A stretch of 64,000 nt of DNA from Campylobacter sp. (GTDB lineage Bacteria; Campylobacterota; Campylobacteria; Campylobacterales; Campylobacteraceae), in assembly GCF_019423325.1 (NCBI RefSeq), contig NZ_JAHZBQ010000001.1, forward strand, positions 124,001 to 188,000. Reading direction: 5' to 3'. Positions 1-8,039 of the stretch are shown one piece after another (the stretch's first letter is position 1; every line of letters starts with the position of its first letter). The notes beneath the pieces are model-generated. The model did not search any database, had not been told where the DNA came from, and saw nothing but the letters and a program-made list of their open reading frames with translations. Made by a program: the position numbers and the translations under genes.

Positions 1-258
1 AGGGTCGTTTGTATCAAAGCATGCAACTTTACCTCCGCCTCTTGTTGTTTTTATCCAAGGCTCATCAAACGCCACCAACGAACCCCAGGATAAAAATAGC
101 ACGATAAGCATAGTTTTTGCTATGGGGCTAGGAGGTATGAGCCAGGCGCCCTTTTGCACGGTTTTATAAGAGGCTTTGCTTTTAAAAACCATGCTTTTTA
201 AAATAGCAAGCCCAAACAGTAAAAGATTTATGCCGAATATCAAATATAAAAATATCAT
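1..258 (-). CDS. small membrane protein, 3' part cut off by window edge
   Basis: An open frame of 86 codons runs from an ATG at 258 to the window edge without a stop. The visible protein has a hydrophobic N-terminal helix (residues 1-20), a short basic stretch, a second hydrophobic helix (about residues 47-62), and then an extracytoplasmic-looking part containing a Cys in CFDTNDP. The next gene upstream on the same strand (start 990, end 301) has a comparable plan of hydrophobic helices followed by a CFEEGDP segment, so the two may be diverged tandem paralogues. The 42-base gap suggests co-transcription. Function unknown. Confidence 0.5.
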   Translation of the reverse strand, partial: MIFLYLIFGINLLLFGLAILKSMVFKSKASYKTVQKGAWLIPPSPIAKTMLIVLFLSWGSLVAFDEPWIKTTRGGGKVACFDTNDP

Positions 259-300
259 GCCGCCGCCTTAAATTTAGATATTTTTAGCGTTAAATTAAGC

Positions 301-990
301 TCAAGCATTTTGCTCGGCTGCTTTAGCTTTTGAAATTTCAGCGAGCTTTTCTGATATAAAATTTTGCAAAAAATCTATATCCTTTTGTGCATACAAATAT
401 CCCGCCCCGAATTTAACGCCGCTAATTTTGCCTCGTATGCTGATTATTTTTACGCCTCTTATAAACCATGTGGCGTAGTTCATCTCATCAAAGTATATCT
501 TTTCCGTATGCCTAAACGGCAGAACCTCCCATTCTTTGCAGATGCCGCTTTTATCTATTCTGATTCCTTTTTGAATTAGCACGATAAATGAAAAAATTAT
601 GGCGCAGACAGATATGATTTTGCCGAGTATTAGTCTAGGCTCGCTTATTTGCAGATATCCATCCACACATCTGGGATCGCCTTCTTCGAAGCATCTTAAA
701 TTTATGCCTGCCGCTTTGTATTCCTGCGAGCAAATTTTATCGTGAGTGTAAAAGCAGGGTATCGGATTACCGTTGTGTTTTGCTGCATTCGAGCTGGATA
801 GGGTGATTACGCCAAGGCTTAAGCACATTATAAACATCTGCATTTTTAAGAGCGGATCGGTGGAGATAAACAGAGTTCCGTGATCTACGGTTTTGAATGA
901 TCTGTTTTTATCAAGCAATGAAACAAGAAGGCAAAAGCCTATCGTAACATAAAGGATTATCGAAGCAAACTCGGCTATACTTTGCGACAT
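301..990 (-). CDS. hypothetical multi-helix membrane protein
   Basis: I chose the ATG at 990 (MSQSIAEF) because an AAGG lies just upstream and the first membrane helix follows at once; the frame stays open upstream to 1038 without adding anything hydrophobic. The product has about 229 residues: hydrophobic helices near 8-25 and 50-65, a Cys-rich loop (four Cys, possibly two disulphides), another helix near 120-140, and a C-terminal soluble domain that ends with a lysine/alanine-rich helix. The C-terminal part has the look of a small PH-like or DUF domain, but I do not recognise a family. It heads a probable two-gene unit with the partial gene at 1-258. Confidence 0.6.
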   Translation of the reverse strand: MSQSIAEFASIILYVTIGFCLLVSLLDKNRSFKTVDHGTLFISTDPLLKMQMFIMCLSLGVITLSSSNAAKHNGNPIPCFYTHDKICSQEYKAAGINLRCFEEGDPRCVDGYLQISEPRLILGKIISVCAIIFSFIVLIQKGIRIDKSGICKEWEVLPFRHTEKIYFDEMNYATWFIRGVKIISIRGKISGVKFGAGYLYAQKDIDFLQNFISEKLAEISKAKAAEQNA

Positions 991-1250
991 AATAATGACC
1001 TTGTTTTTTTGGATTACGCAAGCTCGCGACTTTGGCAATTTTAGCGCAAAATTTCTAAATTTACGAGATTTTGAGCGCGCTTTTTATAAATCGCGATTAG
1101 AATTTTATCTCGCTAGCGTGATCTTACCGCGCGAAAGGCGGATTAAATTTTTGGCTTTGAGAACCTAAAGCGCGCGGTTTATTACGTTGCGCGAGGTGCC
1201 TAGGCGCTCTTGCGATGCCATAACGCGCCTAAAATTTCGCAGCCTAAATC

Positions 1251-1270
1251 TTAATGATAATTATCTAAAT
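1251..1270 (+). promoter_or_regulatory. putative Fur box
   Basis: The sequence TTAATGATAATTATCTAAAT contains overlapping GATAAT-type half sites (AATGATAATTATC) like those bound by Fur. It sits 17 bases upstream of a TATAAT, a position that would occlude the -35 region. Iron repression of the downstream PepSY gene is inferred and agrees with the common iron-uptake role of PepSY membrane proteins. Confidence 0.5.
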
Positions 1271-1286
1271 ATTTAAAATCGCGCAA

Positions 1287-1292
1287 TATAAT
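1287..1292 (+). promoter_or_regulatory. putative -10 element of the PepSY gene
   Basis: Perfect TATAAT 50 bases before the ATG at 1342, directly downstream of the Fur-box-like site. No good -35 is needed, as Campylobacter sigma-70 promoters typically lack one. Confidence 0.45.
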
Positions 1293-1341
1293 TGCGAGCC
1301 TCAATCAAATAAAGATTAAATTTATCTCGCAAGGATCTACA

Positions 1342-2505
1342 ATGAGCTCGCTTTTGAAGCGCAATAAAATTTTGTTTAACGTCCATCTTATTTTGTCGAT
1401 CGTTTTTTCTATCCCGCTGCTTATCATTGGCGTTACGGGCGCGATTTTATCGTATCAGCACGAGTTTGAGGCGCTAATAAACGCGGGCTCTAAAAAGATC
1501 GAAAAAACGGGCGAAATGCAAAGCGTGGAAAAAATTCTGCAAAGCTTTAGCGAGCAAACGGGCGCTAAGCAGCCCGTAAGGCTCGTCGTGCCAAAAAGCG
1601 ATGACGAAGCCTTCGTCGTTTACGCAAATAGAAATGATGCGTATCTAGTCGATCCGTACACCGCGCAGATCATCGGCAAGGATCGCGGCACGGGCTTTGT
1701 GCTAACGGTGATGTCTCTGCACCGAAATTTGGGTTTAGCGCTAAGCGGCAACAAAACTGCAGGCGAGGTCGGTAAACAGATCGTAGGCGCGAGTGTCGTG
1801 GCGATGATACTGCTCGTAATAAGCGGCGTCTGGCTGCATTTCCCAAGGCTTAGGCGCAAATTTATCGAAGCTATAAAGCCAAATTTTAAACTCAAAAAAT
1901 ACGCTCTTTTTTATAACCTACACACGAGCCTAGGCTCGCTAAGTGCAGTGATTTACCTGCTTATCTGCTTAACCGGGCTTAACTGGTCGTATAGCTGGTA
2001 TAACGATGCCGTGATGAAGCTTTTCGTAAGTTCGCAAAATTTACCGCAAGCTAGCGCGCCTAAAGCCGCCGCCGCTTCTAAAGATCACGCCGCCGCACCT
2101 GCTAAAGAGGAGGGCAAAAAGCCCGCTATGTATAAATTTAGCGACGCGCAGAGGGCTTATGAGATATTCAGATCAAGTGGCATAGAGTATAAAGAATTTA
2201 CCCTAATGCTCGCAGCCGGAGATAAGATCGGTGTCAGGTATTATGAGCCCGACGCGCCCGCTACCGCCCGTCCAAAAGGCGCGAGCGTGAAGCTAAAGGA
2301 GGGAAAGGTCGCGGAGCAGAAGCAGACGGACGGTATCACCGTGGGCGAGTTTAAAGACGCGAACTATCAGCTTCACACGGGCTATTTTTTCGGGCTCGCG
2401 GGTAAAATTTTATGGTCGCTCGTTTCGCTTTGTATGGCGCTTTTTATCTTTAGCGGCTTTTATATGACGGCAAAAAGGGCGTTTAAGTCAGAAAAGCTCA
2501 GCTAA
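1342..2505 (+). CDS. PepSY-associated membrane protein (PiuB-like)
   Basis: This 387-residue inner-membrane protein has the PepSY_TM layout: a helix at residues 13-35, a periplasmic PepSY-like loop (about 45-125), a pair of helices around 140-165 and 190-220, a second periplasmic domain (about 255-345) and a final helix near 350-375. Family members are found with siderophore or haem uptake systems and some act as membrane-bound iron reductases; the exact reaction here is unknown. A low-complexity Ala/Lys linker (residues about 230-262) joins the third helix to the second periplasmic domain. A Fur-box-like site lies upstream, so induction under iron starvation is likely. The gene stands alone: its plus-strand transcript faces the minus-strand kinase gene. 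Confidence 0.8.
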   Translation: MSSLLKRNKILFNVHLILSIVFSIPLLIIGVTGAILSYQHEFEALINAGSKKIEKTGEMQSVEKILQSFSEQTGAKQPVRLVVPKSDDEAFVVYANRNDAYLVDPYTAQIIGKDRGTGFVLTVMSLHRNLGLALSGNKTAGEVGKQIVGASVVAMILLVISGVWLHFPRLRRKFIEAIKPNFKLKKYALFYNLHTSLGSLSAVIYLLICLTGLNWSYSWYNDAVMKLFVSSQNLPQASAPKAAAASKDHAAAPAKEEGKKPAMYKFSDAQRAYEIFRSSGIEYKEFTLMLAAGDKIGVRYYEPDAPATARPKGASVKLKEGKVAEQKQTDGITVGEFKDANYQLHTGYFFGLAGKILWSLVSLCMALFIFSGFYMTAKRAFKSEKLS

Positions 2506-2678
2506 ATTTTACTTTGGCGATAGAGGTGCGACGAGCGGCGCAAGAGAGCCAAATATCTACGAATCATTGAGATGAAATTTTCCGAAGCGGATCAAGAAAA
2601 GCCCTGATTTAACGATATTTGAGGCATACTAAAATTATCGTAGATTAAGTCTTAAGGCTATATTGCTCGTGCATTTTA

Positions 2679-3725
2679 CTATAGCTTACTTTTAAATTTT
2701 GCGATCTCGGCTTTATCGATTTGGGTAGACATGATTTTATTTAGCTTCGTTTCGTTCGCCTGAGCAAAACAAGCTTTGTCGATTCTGCCTTTTTGGAAAT
2801 CTTGGTCTAATTTCGTTTTTAAACGTTTAAAAATTTCTTCTTTTGAGCCGATACTGATTAGTTTGTAGATCTCTTTTTCGTCGGTTAAAATTTTATTCTT
2901 ATCGCTATTTCTATCAATGGCGATAATATTAATTTTATCCCCGAAATGCTCTTTTAGCTTTTTTAAACCGCTCGGCAAGTTGCCTTGGATGCTAGACATA
3001 ACTTCAATACTTCCGCCGCGCCCATATTCGTTAAAGCGCTTAAAAGTATTGTCTAAAGCTTTTTCGGGCTCTATATGCACCGCAGCAATTGTAACGTCTA
3101 ATCTCTTTTGCAAGCATTGCTCTATTTTTGGGATAGTCGGCGCCGGGTTTGCCAACTGCCCTTCAAAAATAAGTTTAACTTTATCATCGCTCATAAAATT
3201 TTTAACCGAGGTTGTTTTTCCGGCTCCAGGAATTCCGGTGATGAAAATTGCTTTGGTTTTATTAGGTTCATCGCGCTTCAGAACCTCTTCAAACTGCGTC
3301 GCCGCCAAAACAGCGGAGGAATTATGTATCGCGTCATTTACTAGAGCCCTATTTTCTTTTGCTTCAAAGCAAGGAAAAAGTTCTTTGAATGTATCGGAAC
3401 AAATATAACGACCACCCGTGGTATTAGGGTGCTCATTATATTCTTTTAAAAAATTTTTTAAAGAATTTTTAGCAAGGACAATCGCTTCGTCTTGAATTTT
3501 TATCAATTCGGCATTAGAGCTGAAATCAATCTTTTTTATTGCGCCTACTAACTTTGATTGGCTATTTCTTATACCTGCTTGTCGTATTCTTTCAATACTC
3601 TTTTTTGGAGCACCGCGATAAAGTTGCTTTTCTATTTTCTTGCGATATTCAGCGTCGTTTTCCATTCGCGTTAAATGATCGCTCACGCCCTGCCACATTT
3701 TCATCTCTTCTTCTGTTAAAGCCAT
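2679..3725 (-). CDS. zeta-toxin-like P-loop kinase, orphan
   Basis: A 348-residue protein with a clean Walker A, GIPGAGKTT, at residues 164-172, inside a domain that resembles zeta toxins and related small-molecule kinases (zeta toxins phosphorylate UDP-activated amino sugars of the peptidoglycan pathway). The 150 residues before the P-loop are helical and charged, and the 130 after it include a possible kinase lid and a Lys-rich tail. The start is firm: AAGGA precedes the ATG at 3725, and TATAAT lies about 45 bases upstream. No epsilon/PezA-like antitoxin ORF lies on either side, so this could be a solitary toxin, a self-restrained version or a kinase with another role. Function is inferred from the P-loop and general resemblance only. 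Confidence 0.6.
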   Translation of the reverse strand: MALTEEEMKMWQGVSDHLTRMENDAEYRKKIEKQLYRGAPKKSIERIRQAGIRNSQSKLVGAIKKIDFSSNAELIKIQDEAIVLAKNSLKNFLKEYNEHPNTTGGRYICSDTFKELFPCFEAKENRALVNDAIHNSSAVLAATQFEEVLKRDEPNKTKAIFITGIPGAGKTTSVKNFMSDDKVKLIFEGQLANPAPTIPKIEQCLQKRLDVTIAAVHIEPEKALDNTFKRFNEYGRGGSIEVMSSIQGNLPSGLKKLKEHFGDKINIIAIDRNSDKNKILTDEKEIYKLISIGSKEEIFKRLKTKLDQDFQKGRIDKACFAQANETKLNKIMSTQIDKAEIAKFKSKL

Positions 3726-3769
3726 TTCAAGTCCTTTCTAAGAAATTTGTAGTATTTTAATACATTCTA

Positions 3770-3775
3770 ATTATA
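3770..3775 (-). promoter_or_regulatory. putative -10 element of the kinase gene
   Basis: On the minus strand the sequence reads ATGCTATAATTAG, a perfect TATAAT with an upstream TGC, about 45 bases before the ATG at 3725. AT-rich flanks fit a Campylobacter sigma-70 promoter. Confidence 0.4.
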
Positions 3776-3919
3776 GCATTTATCTTTCTTATAATTATGC
3801 AACAAATGTATATTGGGCTGCAGAAATACACTTTTAAGTTATATGGGATATTACTACGATAAAAAAGAGAAAACAATAAAACAAATATCGAATAATGAGC
3901 GATAAATGAAGGATATAAC

Positions 3920-3954
3920 TAAATTTTACCTTCGCGGCAAGAGCGGTAAATTTA
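3920..3954. repeat. imperfect inverted repeat TAAATTTTACC / GGTAAATTTA
   Basis: Two arms of 10-11 bases with one bulge flank a 14-base GC-rich centre; a further AAATTTTACC follows at about 3959, so nested hairpins are possible. It lies downstream of the minus-strand exporter operon and could help end its transcript. The same palindromic core recurs in the spacer at 15574. Confidence 0.4.
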
Positions 3955-4031
3955 TAAAATTTTACCTCGCTAGCGAAGATGATAAAATTTAAATTTACCC
4001 GCCATGACTGCTTAAAATCCCATATTTAGCG

Positions 4032-4532
4032 TTATTTGCCTCTTGCGCCGCGAGTGATCATCAAGGATTGCTCGTAGAAAATTAGCAGCGTTATCGAGAC
4101 GCCCGTGCCGAGCGCCAGTGAGATCGAGATCGTGGCAAGGGCGTTATCGAAAAACGAGATGAGGTGGGCGAGCTTCTGCTGCGCGCCCGCGGCTTTGATA
4201 TAAGAAAACAGCGCCAAAACCGCCTTGTAGGCGTAGATGCCAGGTATCATCGGAAGCAGCGCAGGAAAGGCGATAATCTCTGCGGGCACCTTGAGGCGCT
4301 TGGCGCAAAGCATCCCCAAAACACCGATCAGAAACGACGCAAAAAGCGTCGCGGCGGCGATCGAAAAAATTTGGCTCTGTATCAGCAAAAACCTGCACGA
4401 ATGCGCAACCGCCGCAAGCAGCGCCGAGAAGGCGAGCGTCTTTTTAGGCGGCATGCACGCATACGCAAACCCGAGCCCCGCCGCAGCGGCAAAGCAGGCG
4501 TCCTTAAATACCAAAAGCGCTATATCAAACAT
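4032..4532 (-). CDS. threonine/serine exporter, small membrane subunit (ThrE_2/DUF3815)
   Basis: A 166-residue, very hydrophobic protein with about four to five helices and the family's PALLPMIPG motif near residue 90, typical of the C-terminal half of ThrE exporters when it is encoded separately. Together with the upstream gene it should form an inner-membrane exporter for threonine, serine or small organic acids (related two-gene systems have been tied to succinate or pyruvate export, so the substrate is open). Its start overlaps the end of the larger subunit by eight bases, which implies translational coupling. It is the last gene of the minus-strand run that begins upstream of ftsE. Confidence 0.8.
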   Translation of the reverse strand: MFDIALLVFKDACFAAAAGLGFAYACMPPKKTLAFSALLAAVAHSCRFLLIQSQIFSIAAATLFASFLIGVLGMLCAKRLKVPAEIIAFPALLPMIPGIYAYKAVLALFSYIKAAGAQQKLAHLISFFDNALATISISLALGTGVSITLLIFYEQSLMITRGARGK

Positions 4533-5340
4533 TTACAAGCCCCAAATTTGAGATACTAAGCGTCAGAAAGAGCCCGATTGCGATGCAGATGATCAAAAGC
4601 CCCGTGTTTAGCCCTCTGCTGATGCCTACGAGCATATTTTCGTTTAGGATGTCAAATACCGAGTTGATCAGCCAGACGCCGGGGATCAAAAAGAGTATGC
4701 TCGATCCCACGGCGACGTCGGGTGTGGCGCTAAGCCCGTAGCGAGCCCCTAGCGAGACGATGAAGGAGACTGCGAACGAAACTGCGATGTATTGGATTTT
4801 TAGGTTGATTTTAAGCTTGCTAAGCAGATAGCGGGCGCAAATTCCAAAAGCCGTAGCTGCAAAAACGAGCGCCATCGCACCGCCGTCGCCGCCAAAAAGC
4901 TCGCAGAATGCGGCGTTTGCGACGCTGAGCAGAACGAGAGTCTTGGCAAAGCTTTTCTTCTGCGAGGCCAAAATTTCGGCAAATGCAGCCTTAGCGCGCG
5001 CAAGGGGGATTTTTTCGTCGTAAATTTCCCAGCTAAGCGCGCTTAGCTCCGAGATCAGATCGAAGCTGATCTGCGCCGCAGCGCCCGTTTTGACGTAGGT
5101 GCGGCGGATAGAGTTGTCCGCAGGATCCATCACGCTGATGATGAAGTGGCGCACAAAGATCATCAGGCTAGCCTCATAGTCGTAAGCGTCCGCTATCCTG
5201 CGCACGCAGTGCTCTATACGCGCGGTGTAAGTGCCGATACTAAGCATCTTGGCGGTGTATTCGCTAAGAAAATTGGTGAGCTCTTGGATCTGCGGCCTCA
5301 CCGCTTCTGCTTCTTTTGCTGCCGCTATTTCTGTTGTCAT
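4525..5340 (-). CDS. threonine/serine exporter, large subunit (ThrE/DUF1212)
   Basis: A 271-residue protein with the DUF1212 layout: a soluble N-terminal part (residues 1-115), where the family's catalytic-like region would lie, followed by about five membrane helices. The motif FLIPGVWLINSVFDI near residue 218 matches the ThrE family's PG(V/S) signature. It would work with the small subunit encoded immediately downstream. It begins only 11 bases after the low-complexity ORF at 5352-5840 and probably shares its message. The split into two genes is usual in many bacteria; actinobacterial ThrE carries both parts in one chain. Confidence 0.8.
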   Translation of the reverse strand: MTTEIAAAKEAEAVRPQIQELTNFLSEYTAKMLSIGTYTARIEHCVRRIADAYDYEASLMIFVRHFIISVMDPADNSIRRTYVKTGAAAQISFDLISELSALSWEIYDEKIPLARAKAAFAEILASQKKSFAKTLVLLSVANAAFCELFGGDGGAMALVFAATAFGICARYLLSKLKINLKIQYIAVSFAVSFIVSLGARYGLSATPDVAVGSSILFLIPGVWLINSVFDILNENMLVGISRGLNTGLLIICIAIGLFLTLSISNLGLVNV

Positions 5341-5351
5341 TATTTCCTCCG

Positions 5352-5840
5352 CTACCCTTGTAATCTCAATATCGTTTGCACTGTTTTTGTCATTTTTGCT
5401 TCTACGGCGCTCATAGCAGCCTCTATTTCCGCAGCGTCCGCCGTTTTTGATGCCGCTACGGCGTCCGTCGCCGTAGAATTTTTATTTTTAAAATTTAATG
5501 CAGTGGCAGCGCCCGTGGAGGAATTCTCGCTATCTAAATTTGACGCGGCAACATCGCTTGTAGCGGTAAAATTTTGACTGCTTAAATTTTGATTATTCAA
5601 ATTTAACGTCACTTTGGAATTTACGTCATTCAAATTTAACGCCGAGGTTGAATTCTCGCCGTTAGAATTTCTTGTCGCAGCAGCGGAGCCTTCATCGTTC
5701 AAATTTGAAGCGGCGAAATTCTGCTCTTTTAAAGAATTTTGCTCATCTAAATTTAAATCGCAGCCTGAATTCTGTCCGCTTAAATTTAAACTTTCGGCGT
5801 CCTCGCAAGATCCGCTAAATTTAGAATTTTCATCGCCCAC
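5352..5840 (-). CDS. orphan low-complexity Asn/Ser-rich protein, mostly repeats
   Basis: I recognise no family. The 162-residue frame begins at a GTG (5840) that has a fair ribosome site (GAGGTGA) overlapping the stop of the upstream EnvC-like gene. Residues 1-125 are almost wholly made of short degenerate units around NLN, QNS and NF; only the last 35 residues (DAVAASKTADAAEIEAAMSA onward) look like an ordinary amphipathic helix. At the DNA level the repeats are spaced RAATTY hexamers (AAATTT, GAATTC). There is no signal peptide. It could be a real disordered protein, a degraded gene filled by repeat expansion, or simply an open frame in repetitive spacer. Confidence 0.4.
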   Translation of the reverse strand: MGDENSKFSGSCEDAESLNLSGQNSGCDLNLDEQNSLKEQNFAASNLNDEGSAAATRNSNGENSTSALNLNDVNSKVTLNLNNQNLSSQNFTATSDVAASNLDSENSSTGAATALNFKNKNSTATDAVAASKTADAAEIEAAMSAVEAKMTKTVQTILRLQG

Positions 5841-5844
5841 GGCT

Positions 5845-7227
5845 TCACCTCAGACTTATGAGATCGAGCGGGTTGATGTGGTAGTTCTGCTGCGTTACCT
5901 CAAAGGTCAGATCCGAGCCGATGCGCCCGATAATGTAGCCCTTTTTGACGTTGGAGCCGACGCGCACGGTAGGCGGGATCTGATTTAGATGTGCGTAGAT
6001 CGTGTGGACGCCGCCGCTGTGCTCTAGGATCACGACCTTATCGAGCACGGCGGTTTCTTTAGCAAAGACTACCTTGCCCGGTAGCACCGCTTTAACCTGC
6101 GTGTCGCCGCTGTTTGAGCCCAGCACGATATTTTCGTTGAAAAGCTTGATGTTATACACGGGATCGTTGTAATTGCCGAATTTTCGCTTCAAATACGCGC
6201 CGTTCAGAGGCGCTGCGGTTTTAGCTCCGCTGTATTTTTTAACGCGCGAGGACTGATAGCTCGAGCCGTACTGCTTGACCTTTTGGTTGATCTTACTTAC
6301 GCGCTCATCCGCTGGCTCGCTCACTTCGGGCTCGGGCTCAAGAGGCGGCGCAGGCTCGGGTTTGCCCGCCTTTTTTGCCGCCGCTTTTGCTTTGGCGTAC
6401 TCTTTTTCGCGCGCCTGGCGCTCCTTTTGCTTCTGCGCTTCAAGCTTTGCTTGGCGTGCCGCTTCCTCCTTCTGCGCTTTGGCTTTTTCCTCGGCGTCGT
6501 CGATGATCTTAAGCTCCTGCAGGGTCTTAGATATGGCGTCTTGCTCGTCGTTTATCTTCTCCAGCTTCGCGATGTAGTCCTCTTTGTCCTTTTTCATCTG
6601 CGCGAGCTTCTCTTTTTGGGTGGTTTGCTTGGCGTTGAGATCGGTTTTTTTCTTATCGTAGCCCGCCATGCTCGCTTGGATCGATTTGATCTTTTTGTTT
6701 TGCTCATTGATAAAATTTTGATTATTTTCGTAGTCTTTGATTAGCCCTTTCAGCTCGTCGTTCATAACGACGCCGAGCCCCTCTAAAATTTCGCTAGCTA
6801 CGATGGAATCGGGAGTGGTGGTGGAATTTACGTCGGTGATGAGATCAAACGATAACTCTTGCGAGATCACGCTTATGATCTTGCTCTCCAGTTCGCTTTG
6901 CACGCTAAGAAGCGTGGCGTTTTGACTATTGAGCTTTTCAAGCTCCTGTGCTTCGGCGGCGTATTGATCCTTTAGGCCTTCGATCGTTTCGCTTAGCTGT
7001 TTGATCTCGCCCTCGCGCTTTTTAAAGCCCTCCTGCTCCTTTACAATTTGACCTGCAATCTCGTCGATCTTTTGCGAGAGCTGCATCCCCTCCTTTTGCG
7101 AGCTTTTAAGCTCTTGCCCAGCTTTGGCGATCTTGTCTTTCGTGCTTTGACCCTTTGCGGGCGCGGCATAAGTAAGAGCCGCGGCAAGCCCTAGCGCAAG
7201 AAGCGGCGCTAAAAAAGCCCTTTTCAT
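5845..7227 (-). CDS. EnvC-like amidase activator: coiled coil plus degenerate LytM domain
   Basis: The 460-residue protein has a signal peptide (residues 1-25), a long charged coiled coil (about 30-275), a Pro/Glu/Lys linker and a C-terminal LytM/M23 domain (about 345-460). In active LytM enzymes the zinc is held by an HxGxD motif and an HxH; here the corresponding stretches read KLFNENI and SDLTFEV, so the ligands are missing. This is the hallmark of EnvC/NlpD-type proteins, which do not cut peptidoglycan but activate amidases. Its start overlaps the end of ftsX by four bases (ATGA), matching the FtsEX-EnvC partnership. A matching AmiC-type amidase is encoded at 15949-17748. Confidence 0.8.
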   Translation of the reverse strand: MKRAFLAPLLALGLAAALTYAAPAKGQSTKDKIAKAGQELKSSQKEGMQLSQKIDEIAGQIVKEQEGFKKREGEIKQLSETIEGLKDQYAAEAQELEKLNSQNATLLSVQSELESKIISVISQELSFDLITDVNSTTTPDSIVASEILEGLGVVMNDELKGLIKDYENNQNFINEQNKKIKSIQASMAGYDKKKTDLNAKQTTQKEKLAQMKKDKEDYIAKLEKINDEQDAISKTLQELKIIDDAEEKAKAQKEEAARQAKLEAQKQKERQAREKEYAKAKAAAKKAGKPEPAPPLEPEPEVSEPADERVSKINQKVKQYGSSYQSSRVKKYSGAKTAAPLNGAYLKRKFGNYNDPVYNIKLFNENIVLGSNSGDTQVKAVLPGKVVFAKETAVLDKVVILEHSGGVHTIYAHLNQIPPTVRVGSNVKKGYIIGRIGSDLTFEVTQQNYHINPLDLISLR

Positions 7228-8039
7228 GCTCGTTTATTTCCGATTTGCAGCATCACAAAGCTAACTGCGATGATAGATAGCGCCAAGGCGGCACTCAAAA
7301 GGATTAGCGCATCGTAAGGTAGCACTATGGCGGTGCGCAGATCGCCGATGCCCTTAAGCGTGGTCGAAAACACCTCCCAACCCGGAAGCGCAATGTAGAA
7401 GCAGGTCACGATCAGCGTAGCGATGAAGGAGTCTATTATCGCCATTCGGTAGAGTTTGCCGCTTTTTATCAGAAACGACGCGCCGAAAAGCTCCATGATC
7501 TCGATGCGCTCTTTGTGTTCGTAAACCCAGATACGCATCTGGCGGTGAATTAACATCACGCCTAAAAGCACGATCAGAAACGCAAAGCCGTAAACGAGAC
7601 TTTTTATAAGCAGTAAAATTTTAAAAATTTCATCGTGAGTCTTTTTAAAAATTTCAACCCGCGTGAGCGAGCCTATGGATTTTAGATCCTGCTCGATCTT
7701 GGCAAGCTGCGCGGCGTCGGGGAAGCTTTCGAGCTTGACGCTATAAAATTTAGGCAAATTTTTACTAAGCTCGGCAAAGGCGTTTTGTGAAATTTTACCC
7801 TTTAGCCGCTCAGTGATGCCAGCGGTCGAAATTTCGCTAATCGAGCTGATCTTAGGCACCGCTTTTTGCGCGTCTTGCAAGTTGAGCGAGGTTTTGGAGA
7901 CTAGCACGATGTTGTATTCGTTTTGGATCGAGCGCTCGTAGCTTTTGGTTAGGTTACTCATAAAAATTCCAAACTGCACCGAAAAAAGTAGCGCGACGAG
8001 CGAAAAGATCACGCCGAAATGGGTTTTAATCGATTTCAT
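7224..8039 (-). CDS. ftsX: cell-division ABC permease FtsX
   Basis: A 271-residue FtsX: helix near residues 8-28, periplasmic loop (about 30-140), then three helices near 143-165, 198-220 and 240-265, the usual four-helix topology. The large periplasmic loop is where FtsX contacts an EnvC-type activator. Its start overlaps the end of ftsE by 14 bases and its end overlaps the EnvC-like gene by four, so all three are translationally coupled. Expected role: with FtsE, transmit ATP-driven conformational changes across the membrane to control septal peptidoglycan hydrolysis. Confidence 0.85.
   Translation of the reverse strand: MKSIKTHFGVIFSLVALLFSVQFGIFMSNLTKSYERSIQNEYNIVLVSKTSLNLQDAQKAVPKISSISEISTAGITERLKGKISQNAFAELSKNLPKFYSVKLESFPDAAQLAKIEQDLKSIGSLTRVEIFKKTHDEIFKILLLIKSLVYGFAFLIVLLGVMLIHRQMRIWVYEHKERIEIMELFGASFLIKSGKLYRMAIIDSFIATLIVTCFYIALPGWEVFSTTLKGIGDLRTAIVLPYDALILLSAALALSIIAVSFVMLQIGNKRA

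Larger units (their letters stand above)
991..1341. other. 351-bp gene-free divergent spacer
   Basis: No ORF of note. It separates a minus-strand membrane gene from the plus-strand PepSY gene, so it must hold divergent promoters. The right end holds a Fur-box-like sequence and a TATAAT; the left and middle parts have several GCGC-rich short inverted motifs and scattered AAATTT but no tRNA or clear terminator. Confidence 0.6.
3726..4031. other. 306-bp AT-rich spacer without a gene
   Basis: It lies between the end of the exporter operon and the start of the kinase gene. The half next to the kinase gene is very AT-rich and holds its promoter. The other half holds imperfect palindromes made of TAAATTTTACC and GGTAAATTTA. 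No ORF with a ribosome site, no tRNA. Confidence 0.55.

Noticed and set aside
6275..6925. Overlapping plus-strand frames opposite the EnvC-like coiled coil
   Set aside because: Leu/Phe/Arg- or Ser/Ala-rich shadows of a Glu/Lys/Gln-rich coiled coil; the minus-strand gene is clearly the real one.
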